Positions 42,971 through 51,947 are shown, counted from the first letter of the stretch. The stretch: 64,000 nt of DNA from Ottowia massiliensis (GCF_900240305.1 NZ_LT964854.1:1488001-1552000); one strand, 5' to 3'. A program made the numbers and translations. The notes: generated from the letters alone by a model not told the origin.

Positions 42971-43647
42971 TTCGCTTCTCCAGACTTTGCCGCCCCCGCT
43001 TCGGGGTCGATGCCCAGCGCCGTCAGTTTGACGCCCACCAGGCGGCCATATTCGCTGCGTGCTTGCGTCAGGCCCTGGTAGGCCTTGCCGTATTCGGCAA
43101 TGGCCAGGTCTTTTTTGCCTTGCGCCAGCAGCACGTCGCCACGGCGGTCGGCCGCCAGCGGCGCGAAAGCGGGGTCGAAGCGGGCCGAGAGCTGTTGCAG
43201 CGCCTCGTCATACGCCTTGTCGGCGTACAGAAGGGAGGCCAGGCGCAGACGGGCTGTGGCTTGCAGCCCGCTGTCGGCCGCCTTCTCGGCCACCCAGGCC
43301 AGCGCCGCCTTGGCTTCGGCGGTTTTTTCTTTTTCCACCAGCGTTTTGGCGGCCAGCAGCGCGGCTTGCGCGGCGTATTCGGCGCCGGGGTAGCTGGCCT
43401 GCATGTCAGCGAGCACGCGCGTGGTGCGCTCCACATCGCCGGCTTGCGTGGCCGCTTCCATCTGGTCATACAGGGCGGCGGCCTGCACGGCTTGCCGCTG
43501 CTGCCAGAAGTTCCAGCCGTTCCAGGCGGCGAACGCGCCAAGCACGGCAATGAGCGCCCAGGTAATGAGGTTGCCCCAGCGGTTCCAGAAGTGTTTGAGC
43601 TGGGCGAGCTGTTCCTGCTCTTCAAGGTCCAAGTGCTGTGTTGCCAT
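42967..43647 (-). CDS. yfgM: YfgM-like tetratricopeptide ancillary SecYEG translocon protein
   Basis: 226 residues. Short cytoplasmic N-terminus (LDLEEQEQLAQLKHFWNRWG), a transmembrane helix (about 27-46, LITWALIAVLGAFAAWNGW) and a periplasmic TPR_21 domain with an Ala-rich helical repeat pattern. In E. coli YfgM binds the Sec translocon with PpiD. Located between hisS and bamB as in most proteobacteria. Confidence 0.9.
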   Translation of the reverse strand: MATQHLDLEEQEQLAQLKHFWNRWGNLITWALIAVLGAFAAWNGWNFWQQRQAVQAAALYDQMEAATQAGDVERTTRVLADMQASYPGAEYAAQAALLAAKTLVEKEKTAEAKAALAWVAEKAADSGLQATARLRLASLLYADKAYDEALQQLSARFDPAFAPLAADRRGDVLLAQGKKDLAIAEYGKAYQGLTQARSEYGRLVGVKLTALGIDPEAGAAKSGEAK

Positions 43648-43748
43648 GATGCGGTGTCTTGCGCGTGGCGCGGGGGGTGGTCAAATGAAGCGGCGCATTC
43701 TAGGGCGAGCCGCCACCGCCGCGCTCAGCGGGAAGCAGCTCAAAAAGA

Positions 43749-43826
43749 GGAGCGAATTAAAGAGGCAGAAAACGGCTTCAGCGCACTTTCTACTAGGACA
43801 TCATGCTCTTAATAAAGGAGCAAATA
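43749..43826 (+). repeat. 78 bp interspersed repeat, copy R12
   Basis: From GGAGCGAAT to GGAGCAAAT with core ACTAGGACATCATGCTCTTA. Between hisS and yfgM, in opposite orientation to the genes. Confidence 0.9.
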
Positions 43827-43846
43827 GAGCCTTCTTCTTGCCAAGC

Positions 43847-45142
43847 TCACGCCAGCAGCGCGCGGCTCCAGGCGGCCACGCCGTCCAGCGGCTGGCGCGT
43901 TTGCTCGCCTGCGCCGTCGCGCAGGGCTTTGAGCGTGACCTGGCCGGCGGCCAGCTCGTCGGCGCCGAAGATGAGGGCAAAGCGCGCGCCGCTGGCGTCG
44001 GCCCGTTTGAACTGGCTTTTCATGCTGCCCGGCGCTTCTTCGGCGCTGGCGTGCATTTGCACGGCCACGCCTTGTGCGCGCAGCGCGTGCAGACAGCGCA
44101 TGGCCTGCGGCAGCGCGGCGGCGTCGGGGATGATGGCGTAGGCATCCGGCACGCTTTGCGGCGCGGCCACGCCTTCTTCTTTCAGCAGCTCCAGCACGCG
44201 CTCCGCGCCGATGGCCCAGCCCACGGCGGGGGCGGGCTTGCCGCCCATTTGGCCAATCAGATAGTCATAGCGGCCGCCGCCGCAGATGGTGCCTTGCGCG
44301 CCCAGGCTGTCGGTGATGAATTCAAAAACAGTGAGGTTGTAGTAATCCAGCCCGCGCACCAGGCGCGGGTTCACGCTCCAGGGCACGCCGGCCGCATCCA
44401 GCATGGCCTGCACGGCGTGAAAGTGAGCCAGCGAAGCCTCGCCCAGATAGTCCATGAGCCGTGGCGCGCCTTCTACCAGCGTCTGCATGGCGGGGTTTTT
44501 GGTGTCCAGAATGCGCAGCGGATTGGCATGCAGGCGGCGGCGGGCGTCTTCGTCCAGCTCGCTGGCGTGCGCTTCAAAGTAGGCGATGAGGGCGGCGCGG
44601 TGCTCGCGGCGCTCTTCGGGCTGGCCCAGGCTGTTGAGTTCCAGCCGCCAGCGGTTGATGCCCAGCTCGCGCCACAAAGCCACGGCCAGCAAAATCATTT
44701 CGGCATCCACCTGCGCGCCCGCAAAGCCCAGTGCTTCCGCGCCAATCTGGTGAAACTGCCGGTAGCGCCCGCGCTGGGGCCGCTCGCGCCGGAACATGGG
44801 GCCCATGTAATACAGACGCTGGCCGCCGCCATACAGCAAGTTGTGCTCAATGGCGGCGCGCACCACGCCAGCGGTGTTTTCAGGACGCAAGGTGAGGTGG
44901 TCGGCGTCGCCGTATTTGTCGTTGCGGTCCTGAAAGGAATACATCTCCTTTTCCACTACATCGGTGTTTTCGCCCAGCCCGCGCGCAAACAGCGCCGTGT
45001 GCTCCACGATGGGCGTGCGGATGTTGGCAAAGGCAAAGCGCCGCATGGTGCGCCGCACCACCTCTTCCAGCCACTCCCAGCGGGCGGAGTCGGGCGGCAG
45101 GATGTCGTTCATGCCTTTGATGGCGGCCAGGGAAGAGAGCAT
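43847..45142 (-). CDS. hisS: Histidyl-tRNA synthetase HisS
   Basis: 431 residues, class II aminoacyl-tRNA synthetase. Motif 2 lies in YYMGPMFRRERPQRGRYRQF, the His-specific segment is RLVRGLDYYNLTVFEF followed by CGGGRYDYL, and motif 3 is PAVGWAIGAERVL. The C-terminal anticodon-binding domain spans about 335-431. ATG 45142 gives the normal start. It is first of the minus-strand run and divergent from the large surface protein. Confidence 0.96.
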   Translation of the reverse strand: MLSSLAAIKGMNDILPPDSARWEWLEEVVRRTMRRFAFANIRTPIVEHTALFARGLGENTDVVEKEMYSFQDRNDKYGDADHLTLRPENTAGVVRAAIEHNLLYGGGQRLYYMGPMFRRERPQRGRYRQFHQIGAEALGFAGAQVDAEMILLAVALWRELGINRWRLELNSLGQPEERREHRAALIAYFEAHASELDEDARRRLHANPLRILDTKNPAMQTLVEGAPRLMDYLGEASLAHFHAVQAMLDAAGVPWSVNPRLVRGLDYYNLTVFEFITDSLGAQGTICGGGRYDYLIGQMGGKPAPAVGWAIGAERVLELLKEEGVAAPQSVPDAYAIIPDAAALPQAMRCLHALRAQGVAVQMHASAEEAPGSMKSQFKRADASGARFALIFGADELAAGQVTLKALRDGAGEQTRQPLDGVAAWSRALLA

Positions 45143-45183
45143 TTCAAAAATCCATCCAGTCAAAATGTGTCGCAGAAAAATTT

Positions 45184-45208
45184 ATTGAAACAAGATATTT
45201 GTTTCAAT
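45184..45208 (+). promoter_or_regulatory. 25 bp palindromic operator-like site
   Basis: Perfect 10-base inverted repeat ATTGAAACAA - GATAT - TTGTTTCAAT in the divergent hisS/surface-protein gap. A third half-site TTGAAACAA lies at 45251-45259. It looks like a transcription-factor site. No terminator-type T run follows. Confidence 0.65.
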
Positions 45209-45315
45209 GCACGAATAATTTGGCGATTATTGCCGTTTGGCATAGATCGCTTGAAACAAATGTGAACTGCCGATAGGATGCGCTTCTTTTCATTTTCTTT
45301 ATGCGGAATATTGAT

Positions 45316-48300
45316 ATGAAACAAACATGTGCGGATGCCGCGCGCTGCGCAAGGCTGCGCCTGGCTGCTGGCCTGTCTGTGCTGGCAGTGGCTTGCATGG
45401 CTTCGTCAGCCCATGCGGCCGTGAGCGACTTTGCGATGGGCATGGCCGCGTCTGGTTCACTGCCGTTCGACGGCTCGGCAGGCGCGGGGCTGGACAACTC
45501 CCCTTCTGATGCCATCGTGCGCACCAATGACCAGGTGATGTACCGCGTGAGCTACACGCTCGCTCCCGAAGCGGCCAACAGCCTGGTTACGCTGGAGATG
45601 GGCGCCACCACGCTGCCTGCCGGCTACACCGGCCCGGCCAATCCGCGCATTGCGTATTTCCGCGCGACCGACATTCCTTCCGGCGCGGACGGCTGCCGGA
45701 ACATTTCGGCCACGCCCGTGAGCGATCCGCCGCCTGCGGGCGTATCGGGCGTCACGGCCGACGGCCTCAAGCTCTTTTGCGCCCAGCCGCAGCCGCTCAG
45801 CGGCAGCAACCTGTCTTTCAGCTACCACGTCAGCGGCGGCGCGCCCAACGGCGCCACCATCGCCGCCCCCACCGTCACGTATCAGTCCGACGGCAACCCG
45901 GCGCGCTCCAATCCCCGCACGCTCAATGAACCCTCGCACCCCAGCACGCCCACCTACGGCGCGCCCGTGGTCACGGTTTCCGCCGCGCCGCGCTGGAAGG
46001 TGAAGAAAACCCGTTCTTCAGGCGGCGGCGTGTTCATACCCCGCTCCGGCCCCAATGGCGAAGATGGCTACGTGATGGGCTACAACATCGGGATTTATGC
46101 CGAGGGCGCGCGCCGGGGACTGGAGGCGCTCAAGCCCGATTTCACGCTGGAAGACAACTTCGACAACGGCGCCAAGTTTCCGGGCCTGCGCCTGGTCGAT
46201 TGGAACATTGACGTGCCTGGCTTTGCCCGCGCGCTCATGGGCACAGGCAAGCACGACGGTTGCGGCAACTGGGATTACTCCCTGACCCGCCTGGGCAACG
46301 GGTTTGACAACACCTATTTCGAAGTCAATGACACCGGTGCGGCTTCCACCGACAACACCACTGTGGCCAACGGCGGCGACTGCAAGGCCACCAGCGTGAA
46401 TGTGGGCGCGAAGACGGCCACGCTGACGGTATCTGGCGTGGACTTCTCGCTTAAGCACTACCCCACGCGCAAGGGCACCGGCCCGGGCACCGTGGTCAAT
46501 ACGAGCAACTTGCTGGATTCGGCCAACCAGTGGTGGGTGGCCAGCAAGTCCGTGCTGCTGTGGGCTCCGGTGACTGATTTCACGCCCAATGTTTACGAAG
46601 AAGTCATCAACAAGGTCTCGCTCAGCGGCACATCCGTTACCGGGCAGGCCAATCCGCCTTCCAGCGGCGAGGACAAGGCGCTTGTGCGCCGCACCACGGG
46701 CGGCTCGCTCAGCAAGCTGTATTCGCTGCGCCCCGGCGGCTCGCGCAAGACGGGCGTGACCTACGCCATCGCAGACCCTTCCCTTTCGGACGATAACTAC
46801 GTGCGGCAGGCCGGCCCCGGCCAGCACTTTGACGCGCGGCTGCACGTCATCAACGCCGGCACTGACGACATGCCTGCCGGCTACATCTGCGAGCGCATCG
46901 ACAACACGCGCCTGAGCTTTGCCAACGCCTTGCCGTCCAGCGATTCCCGGGTGGACGTGAAGACGGGCATCCTGACCTTGCCGCAAGCAGGCTCGGCCAC
47001 TGTGACCTGGGAGCTGGGCGTGGGCGGCAACGGCATCTCCGCCAGCGGCACCTGGAACAGCTACAACACCACCGCCACGGAATATCCCGACACGTGGCCT
47101 AGCGTGGCCCAGAGCGGATCAGCCCAGTCCGACAGCACTTGCGGCGACTCGGACGGCGTGACTTGGTACGACTCCATCGCCTCGCTGCAAGCCGCAGGCA
47201 AGAGCCTGAAAGACATCACCCGCGTGCGCGGCTCCTACAGCACCTACGGCAAGGCGGTCAATACCCTCTACTACATCCCGTTGCAGGCCAATGCCACCTA
47301 TGCCTTCTCCGGCACGGACAACGCGCCGGGCCGCGCCTTCGCGCAGGGCGACTCCACGCTGGGCGCCATCGCGCCCAACCAGGCCATGTGGCAAATAGCG
47401 CCAGGCAACATCAGGCAGGGCAGCGACGTGATGCGCATCCGCGAAACGGAATACATCGCCGTCAGCAAATCGGAAAACGACGCTTCACTGCTGGATGGCC
47501 GCGCCGTGGCCCCCGGCAGCCTGCTGGACTACAAGATCACCGTCAACGCCGCCAGCTCCACGGCTGACCACACCACCACCGTCACCGTGTGGGACGTACT
47601 GCCGCAACACATGAGCTACATGCCCGGCACCAGCACGCTGGGCGGCACGGCCATTGCCGATCCCGACTGCTCCGCCGCTGGCACAACGCCTTCCGGCGGC
47701 CCCTTTGACGCCAACTCGGTGCCCACAGGCTACACGGCGTGCAAGTGGACGCTGCCCAACCAGCCCGTCAAGCACACCGAGCTGGGCAGCGCGGCAGCCA
47801 ATCTGCCGCCCCTGCGCTATCAGGCGCAGGTCAGCCTCTCGGCGCCCAATGGCGTGCAGCTGCTCAACTCCACCTTCGCCGACTCCACGGCCAATGGCCG
47901 CCTGAAGGCCATCTACCGTGGCGCCAACGGCTTTGTCTGCAAAAGCGGCCAGAGCTGCAGCTTCAGCAACTGGAAAGTGCGCACGCGCGCCGAAACCACC
48001 GTGCTGCTCAAAAAGAGCGTGAGCCACGCTGAAGTGCCGCTCAACACGGGCTTCACCTACACGCTGTACTACGCCGCCACCGGCACCCACCTGGACCAGC
48101 TGCGCATTCTTGACGTGCTGCCCTACGCCAGCGATGGCCGCAGCAGCAGCTACGCGGGCGCGCTCAAGCTCGCAGCGCCCATTGCCGCCCCCGTGGCCGG
48201 GCATGCGCTCACAGCCGACCCCGCGATGGTGGTGCTCTACACCAGCAACGCCCCGGCCCACATCAACCGCAACAGCCCCAACGACGCCAGCCACAACGTG

Positions 48301-49815
48301 CAGGGCACCGGCAGCAACAGCGCCAGCAGCACCAACTGGTGCACGGTGGCGCAATTCGGCTCGGCCAACTGCCCGGCCGCCATTGGCGAGGCCACAGCCT
48401 TCATGGCCCTGGCCTATGGCCGCACCGGCACCGTGCCCATCAACACGGCGTATGAACTCATCGTCCCGGTCGTCGCCAGCGGCAACAGCGACGGCAACCA
48501 GTACGTGAACGACTACCGCGCCGACTCCGCCACCCTGCTGGCGCGCAACCCTGGCTCTAACCGCGTGCTCACCAAAGTGAAGGACACGAGCACCTTCATC
48601 GCCGGCCGCGTCTACCGCGAAGCCAGCTCGCCCGCCAATACCACCGATGACGGCAACGCCACCGACCCTGGCATCAGCGGCGTGACCCTGACGCTGGCCT
48701 GCACCAACCCCGTGCACACCGCCACAACCACAACGGGCGCTGACGGCTCCTACCGCTTTGGCGGCCTGACCGCAGGCGCGCAATGTACCGTGGTGGAAAC
48801 CCAGCCCACGGGCTACGCCAACGCCTACAACACGCGCGGCACGGCCGCCACGGGCGACACCGGCAGCAGCGGCACAGGCAACAGCACCATCACCATCGCC
48901 AACCTGCCTGCCACAGGCTCGACCGGCAACAACTTTGCTGAAACCCAGATCGGAGGCGGCTCCGGCGTGACGGTCTCCGGCCGCGTCTATCGCGAAGCCA
49001 GCTCGCCCGCCAACACCACCGACAACGGCAATGGCACCGACCCTGGCATCAGCGGCGTCACCGTGGCGCTGGCCTGCACCAGCCCGGCGCACAGCGCCAC
49101 CACGACAACAGGCGCTGACGGCAGCTACAGCTTCGCCAACGTGCCCGCAGGTGCGAACTGCACCATCACCGAAACGCAGCCATCGGGCTACACCAACGCC
49201 TACAACACGCGCGGCGCGGGCGGCACGGCTGACACCGGCGGCAGCGGCACGGGCAACAGCACCATCACGCTCACGGTGCCCGCCACAGGCTCGACCGGCA
49301 ACAACTTTGCTGAAACCCAGATCGGAGGCGGCTCCGGCGTGACGGTCTCCGGCCGCGTCTATCGCGAAGCCAGCTCGCCCGCCAACACCACCGATGACGG
49401 CAATGGCACCGACCCTGGCATCAGCGGCGTCACCGTGGCGCTGGCCTGCACCAGCCCGGCGCACAGCGCCACCACGACAACAGGCGCTGACGGCAGCTAC
49501 AGCTTCGCCAACGTGCCCACAGGCGCGAGTTGCACCATCACCGAAACACAGCCATCGGGCTACACCAACGCCTACAACACGCGCGGCGCGGGCGGCACGG
49601 CTGACACCGGCGGCAGCGGCACGGGCAACAGCACCATCACGCTCGCGGTGCCTGCCACAGGCTCGACCGGCAACAACTTTGCTGAAACCCAAAGCGGCCC
49701 GCCAACTCCGGGCGCTCCGGTTTCCGTGCCCACGCTGGGCTGGCCCATGCTGGCGGCGTTGTCAGCGCTGATGGCAGGCGTGGGCGGCTGGCGCCGCCGC
49801 CGCGCAGGCGCCTGA
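45316..49815 (+). CDS. Large surface/secreted protein with DUF11-like and SdrD B-like domains and a VPTL C-terminal sorting tail
   Basis: 1499 residues. N-terminal Sec signal (about 10-40, LSVLAVACMASSAHA). The body contains DUF11-type beta domains (VSKSENDASLLDG...VWDVLPQHMSYMPGT; LLKKSVSHAEVPLNTGFTY...LRILDVLPY). It is followed by three SdrD B-like repeats of about 124 residues (1097-1469), each with GRVYREASSPANTTD and TTTTGADGSY. The C-terminus is VPTLGWPMLAALSALM, then AGVGGWRRRRAGA. This motif-helix-basic layout is that of IPTL-CTERM proteins, presumed substrates of an exosortase-like sorting system. ATG 45316 is preferred to 45301. It is probably a cell-surface adhesin-like protein; the role is inferred. 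Confidence 0.8.
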   Translation: MKQTCADAARCARLRLAAGLSVLAVACMASSAHAAVSDFAMGMAASGSLPFDGSAGAGLDNSPSDAIVRTNDQVMYRVSYTLAPEAANSLVTLEMGATTLPAGYTGPANPRIAYFRATDIPSGADGCRNISATPVSDPPPAGVSGVTADGLKLFCAQPQPLSGSNLSFSYHVSGGAPNGATIAAPTVTYQSDGNPARSNPRTLNEPSHPSTPTYGAPVVTVSAAPRWKVKKTRSSGGGVFIPRSGPNGEDGYVMGYNIGIYAEGARRGLEALKPDFTLEDNFDNGAKFPGLRLVDWNIDVPGFARALMGTGKHDGCGNWDYSLTRLGNGFDNTYFEVNDTGAASTDNTTVANGGDCKATSVNVGAKTATLTVSGVDFSLKHYPTRKGTGPGTVVNTSNLLDSANQWWVASKSVLLWAPVTDFTPNVYEEVINKVSLSGTSVTGQANPPSSGEDKALVRRTTGGSLSKLYSLRPGGSRKTGVTYAIADPSLSDDNYVRQAGPGQHFDARLHVINAGTDDMPAGYICERIDNTRLSFANALPSSDSRVDVKTGILTLPQAGSATVTWELGVGGNGISASGTWNSYNTTATEYPDTWPSVAQSGSAQSDSTCGDSDGVTWYDSIASLQAAGKSLKDITRVRGSYSTYGKAVNTLYYIPLQANATYAFSGTDNAPGRAFAQGDSTLGAIAPNQAMWQIAPGNIRQGSDVMRIRETEYIAVSKSENDASLLDGRAVAPGSLLDYKITVNAASSTADHTTTVTVWDVLPQHMSYMPGTSTLGGTAIADPDCSAAGTTPSGGPFDANSVPTGYTACKWTLPNQPVKHTELGSAAANLPPLRYQAQVSLSAPNGVQLLNSTFADSTANGRLKAIYRGANGFVCKSGQSCSFSNWKVRTRAETTVLLKKSVSHAEVPLNTGFTYTLYYAATGTHLDQLRILDVLPYASDGRSSSYAGALKLAAPIAAPVAGHALTADPAMVVLYTSNAPAHINRNSPNDASHNVQGTGSNSASSTNWCTVAQFGSANCPAAIGEATAFMALAYGRTGTVPINTAYELIVPVVASGNSDGNQYVNDYRADSATLLARNPGSNRVLTKVKDTSTFIAGRVYREASSPANTTDDGNATDPGISGVTLTLACTNPVHTATTTTGADGSYRFGGLTAGAQCTVVETQPTGYANAYNTRGTAATGDTGSSGTGNSTITIANLPATGSTGNNFAETQIGGGSGVTVSGRVYREASSPANTTDNGNGTDPGISGVTVALACTSPAHSATTTTGADGSYSFANVPAGANCTITETQPSGYTNAYNTRGAGGTADTGGSGTGNSTITLTVPATGSTGNNFAETQIGGGSGVTVSGRVYREASSPANTTDDGNGTDPGISGVTVALACTSPAHSATTTTGADGSYSFANVPTGASCTITETQPSGYTNAYNTRGAGGTADTGGSGTGNSTITLAVPATGSTGNNFAETQSGPPTPGAPVSVPTLGWPMLAALSALMAGVGGWRRRRAGA
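48604..49722 (+). repeat. Three tandem coding repeats (375, 372, 372 bp)
   Basis: Unit starts at 48604, 48979 and 49351, encoding SdrD B-like domains. Units two and three are almost identical at DNA level (a few substitutions), unit one is more diverged. This indicates recent duplication or gene conversion of the last two. Confidence 0.93.
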
Positions 49816-49839
49816 CGCAGCTGTTTGCGTCCATGCCGA

Positions 49840-49863
49840 AAGGGCCGGTTTGTACCGGCCCTT
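49840..49863 (+). terminator. Terminator-like hairpin after surface protein gene
   Basis: Stem AAGGGCCGG/CCGGCCCTT with a TTTGTA loop; only a weak T run follows (TTGTTC). Confidence 0.7.
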
Positions 49864-49950
49864 GTTCATGATTGAGGGCCGATTGCGTTGGGAGCGGAAC
49901 ATGCGCCTGCCCCCGGTTTTGCCTGACGGAAGGCGGAAAAAGCAAGGCTC

Positions 49951-49975
49951 CTCAAAGCCTGCTCACAGTTTGGCC
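49951..49975 (+). repeat. Short intergenic motif AGCCTGTTCAAAG, copy g
   Basis: CAAAGCCTGCTCACAGTTTG, about 60 bases before repeat R13. Diverged. Confidence 0.35.
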
Positions 49976-50035
49976 GTGAGGCGAAAGAGCAGGGCGGGGC
50001 GCAGGTCAGGCATGCGCGAGGAATGGATGGCAATA

Positions 50036-50113
50036 TTTAGCTCCCTTATCCATAGCATGAGGTCCTAGTGGACAAAGCGCAGATAGGCATTTCAGGCCCC
50101 TTGAATTTGCTCC
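50036..50113 (-). repeat. 78 bp interspersed repeat, copy R13
   Basis: Minus strand from GGAGCAAAT to GGAGCTAAA with core ACTAGGACCTCATGCTATGG. Between convergent genes. Confidence 0.9.
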
Positions 50114-50206
50114 TGTTTCTGGGGGCATCTGGTCAGCGAAGGGCCATGCTGAAGGCGCTGATCCACTCATTGGCCGCTCGCCCGGGGGCCTGTTTGCGGG
50201 CGGGTC

Positions 50207-50854
50207 TCAAGCGGCTTTCCAGCGCGAGCCTTGCACGGGATGCGCCAGCACATCCACCCGGGCGGGGGGCAGATTGAACACAACGCGCTCTCTTGACAGC
50301 AATTGCAGCCCCGCCTGCTGCCAGGGCGAAGGCGCGCGCAGGGCGTAGGTGAACTGGATGAGCCGCCCCTGCGCGGGCAGCGCCTGCATGCCTGCGGCAA
50401 GAATGCGGCGGCGCGCGGGCAAAGGAATGGACAGCAGGGGCAGGCCGGAGACGATTTGCGCGATGGGCAGGGGCCGCCCCGCTTCGTCAGCGGGCCAGTC
50501 GCCGCCGCGCAGCATGCGGGGCAGGTCTGCGGCGTCACCGTGGATGACGCACACGCCTTCAAAGCGCTGGCGCAGGTGTTGTGCCAGGCTGGCTGAATGC
50601 TCAATGACGACCAGGCGGCTGGCGGGCAGCCCGCTGGCGCGCAAAGCGGCGGTGATGGCGCCCGTGCCGCCGCCCAGCTCGACGACGACGGAAGGGGCGT
50701 CCGGATGCGGGTCAATGTGCGAAGCCATGCAGGCGGCCAGTCGGCGGGAGCTGGCGCAGATGGCCCCCACGGAGCCGGGCCGCCGCACCAGTTCGCGCCA
50801 CAGCAGGGCGTTTTGCTGTTGCTGGGCGCGGAAAACGGATGCCAAGTGTTTCAT
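50207..50854 (-). CDS. SAM-dependent methyltransferase (phospholipid N-methyltransferase-like)
   Basis: 215 residues. Motif I is VVELGGGTGAITAALRASG with the acidic loop VVIEHSASLAQHL, then VIHGDAADLPRML and QIVSGLPLLSIP. This layout, related to KsgA, is typical of short PmtA-type phospholipid N-methyltransferases (phosphatidylethanolamine to phosphatidylcholine). An unrelated small methyltransferase cannot be excluded. ATG 50854 is chosen because the conserved part begins just after it (MKHLASVFRAQ). Confidence 0.68.
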   Translation of the reverse strand: MKHLASVFRAQQQQNALLWRELVRRPGSVGAICASSRRLAACMASHIDPHPDAPSVVVELGGGTGAITAALRASGLPASRLVVIEHSASLAQHLRQRFEGVCVIHGDAADLPRMLRGGDWPADEAGRPLPIAQIVSGLPLLSIPLPARRRILAAGMQALPAQGRLIQFTYALRAPSPWQQAGLQLLSRERVVFNLPPARVDVLAHPVQGSRWKAA

Positions 50855-50949
50855 CAGGGGAAATAAGGAAGGCTGTTCGCCGGAAGCGGCGGATTGCATC
50901 ACAAAAGCCCAGAGCTGATGCCGCACGCATTTCGAGACCCAAGAAAAGC

Positions 50950-50998
50950 AGCGTTCGCGCCCTTTCCATCAAGACATCTCGCTATGCCTTTTGAAGAG
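50950..50998 (+). repeat. Partial interspersed repeat, copy R17
   Basis: Right half only: GCGTTCGCGCCCTTTCC then ATCAAGACATCTCGCTATGC, aligning with the GCGCAATTTCC-ACTAGGACATC-GCTAT part of the consensus. Left boundary not found. Confidence 0.45.
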
Positions 50999-51004
50999 GT
51001 TGGC

Positions 51005-51595
51005 CTATGCCGAAGACAGCGGCAGCGCACGCAAGATGGCGGCCGGGCGGAAACCGCATAGCCGGGCCAGCAGGCTGGCCGGAAACTGACCGATGGCGCG
51101 GTTGTAGGTCAGCACGGAGGCGTTGAAAGACTCGCGCAGGGGCAGACTTTGGTGCAGCAGGTGGGTGCGGCGGTTGGCCAGGCGCGTGGCGTCAACGCTG
51201 GGCGTATCTGCTGCCAGGTATTCAAGCGCCCGCTGCCAGGCAGCGCCCAAAGTGTCATGAGCGGTGGCCAGTCCTTCTATCAGCTCAGGGGTATAGGGGT
51301 TGTGGCGGGTTTCAGCCAGCGCGGCAGCCAGTTGCTCGCAGGCTGCCCACAGGCGCACCAAGGCGGCATGGCTTTCATCTTGGAGTGTCAGCGGCGCAGG
51401 CATTGTGCCGCCGCGCATGGTATCGGGCAGGCAGCCTTGCACCCATACCAGTTCGCGCAGCATGAACGCATCCAACGCGGCAAACTGCTTTTTGACCTTG
51501 GCGCGCAGCCGCATGAGCCGGTTGTAGGCGCCAACGGCCCAGAAAAGCAGCACGGCACAGGCTATGCCGACCAGCAGGGGATGAGTCCAGGTCAT
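51005..51595 (-). CDS. lemA: LemA family protein
   Basis: 196 residues. N-terminal transmembrane helix (about 7-23, LLVGIACAVLLFWAVGA) followed by the LemA signature YNRLMRLRAKVKKQFAALDA and a helical bundle ending in ESFNASVLTYNRAIGQFPAS and LLARLCGFRPA. LemA proteins have an extracytoplasmic helical domain of unknown molecular function, often linked to membrane proteases or stress. Confidence 0.88.
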   Translation of the reverse strand: MTWTHPLLVGIACAVLLFWAVGAYNRLMRLRAKVKKQFAALDAFMLRELVWVQGCLPDTMRGGTMPAPLTLQDESHAALVRLWAACEQLAAALAETRHNPYTPELIEGLATAHDTLGAAWQRALEYLAADTPSVDATRLANRRTHLLHQSLPLRESFNASVLTYNRAIGQFPASLLARLCGFRPAAILRALPLSSA

Positions 51596-51698
51596 GTCAA
51601 GAAGGAGTGAAGCAAGCAGGCAGCCGCAGGGCCTGCATTGTCCTGCCTCCGGCGAGCCGGGTGAAAGGGATCTGGTTCGCCGCTTTAAGACGTCAAGA

Positions 51699-51722
51699 GC
51701 CTGTCAACGGTCTGACGTGCAG
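51699..51722 (+). repeat. Short intergenic motif AGCCTGTTCAAAG, copy h
   Basis: AAGAGCCTGTCAACGGTCTG, 40 bases before R14. Confidence 0.4.
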
Positions 51723-51761
51723 CAGGCGTATCGGCATGAAGCTGGGCTGAAAGCATGGGTT

Positions 51762-51838
51762 GTTCACTCCTGTATTCATAGCATGATGTCTTGGTGGAGA
51801 CAGCGCGAAACAGTATTTCCGTTTCCTATATGTGCTCC
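51762..51838 (-). repeat. Interspersed repeat, copy R14
   Basis: Minus strand from GGAGCACAT to GGAGTGAAC with core ACCAAGACATCATGCTATGA. Flanked by an AGCCTG motif on each side in opposite orientations. Confidence 0.85.
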
Positions 51839-51883
51839 TGTTTTTGATTGGGAAGCGAGCTTTCGAAACGCTTTTCTGTGTGT

Positions 51884-51906
51884 CGCAGGATTTTGAACAG
51901 GCTTAA
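51884..51906 (-). repeat. Short intergenic motif AGCCTGTTCAAAG, copy i (inverted)
   Basis: On the minus strand: TTAAGCCTGTTCAAAATCCT, between the tRNA-Phe terminator and R14. Confidence 0.45.
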
Positions 51907-51910
51907 AAGA

Positions 51911-51942
51911 AAACGCCCCGCCGGAGAACCGGCAGGGCGTTT
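51911..51942 (-). terminator. Terminator after tRNA-Phe
   Basis: On the minus strand: stem AAACGCCC with GGGCGTTT enclosing an inner GC-rich hairpin, then TTTTCTTTT. Confidence 0.85.
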
Positions 51943-51947
51943 GCATT

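Larger units (their letters stand above)
49816..50206. other. Intergenic region between convergent surface-protein and methyltransferase genes
   Basis: 391 bases holding a terminator (49840-49863), one AGCCTG motif (49951-49975) and repeat R13 (50036-50113). No gene seen. Confidence 0.5.
51596..51947. other. Intergenic region lemA - tRNA-Phe
   Basis: 352 bases. Contains a motif copy (51699-51722), repeat R14 (51762-51838), an inverted motif copy (51884-51906) and the tRNA terminator (51911-51942). No gene is supported. Confidence 0.5.

Noticed and set aside
47485..49692. 735-codon minus-strand open frame opposite the large surface protein
   Set aside because: Composition is Gly/Ala/Arg/Val-rich with repeats that merely mirror the tandem coding repeats on the plus strand.
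48604..49722. Regular repeats considered as a CRISPR array
   Set aside because: Units are 372-375 bp, contiguous and in frame within one protein; there are no short repeats with spacers and no cas genes.
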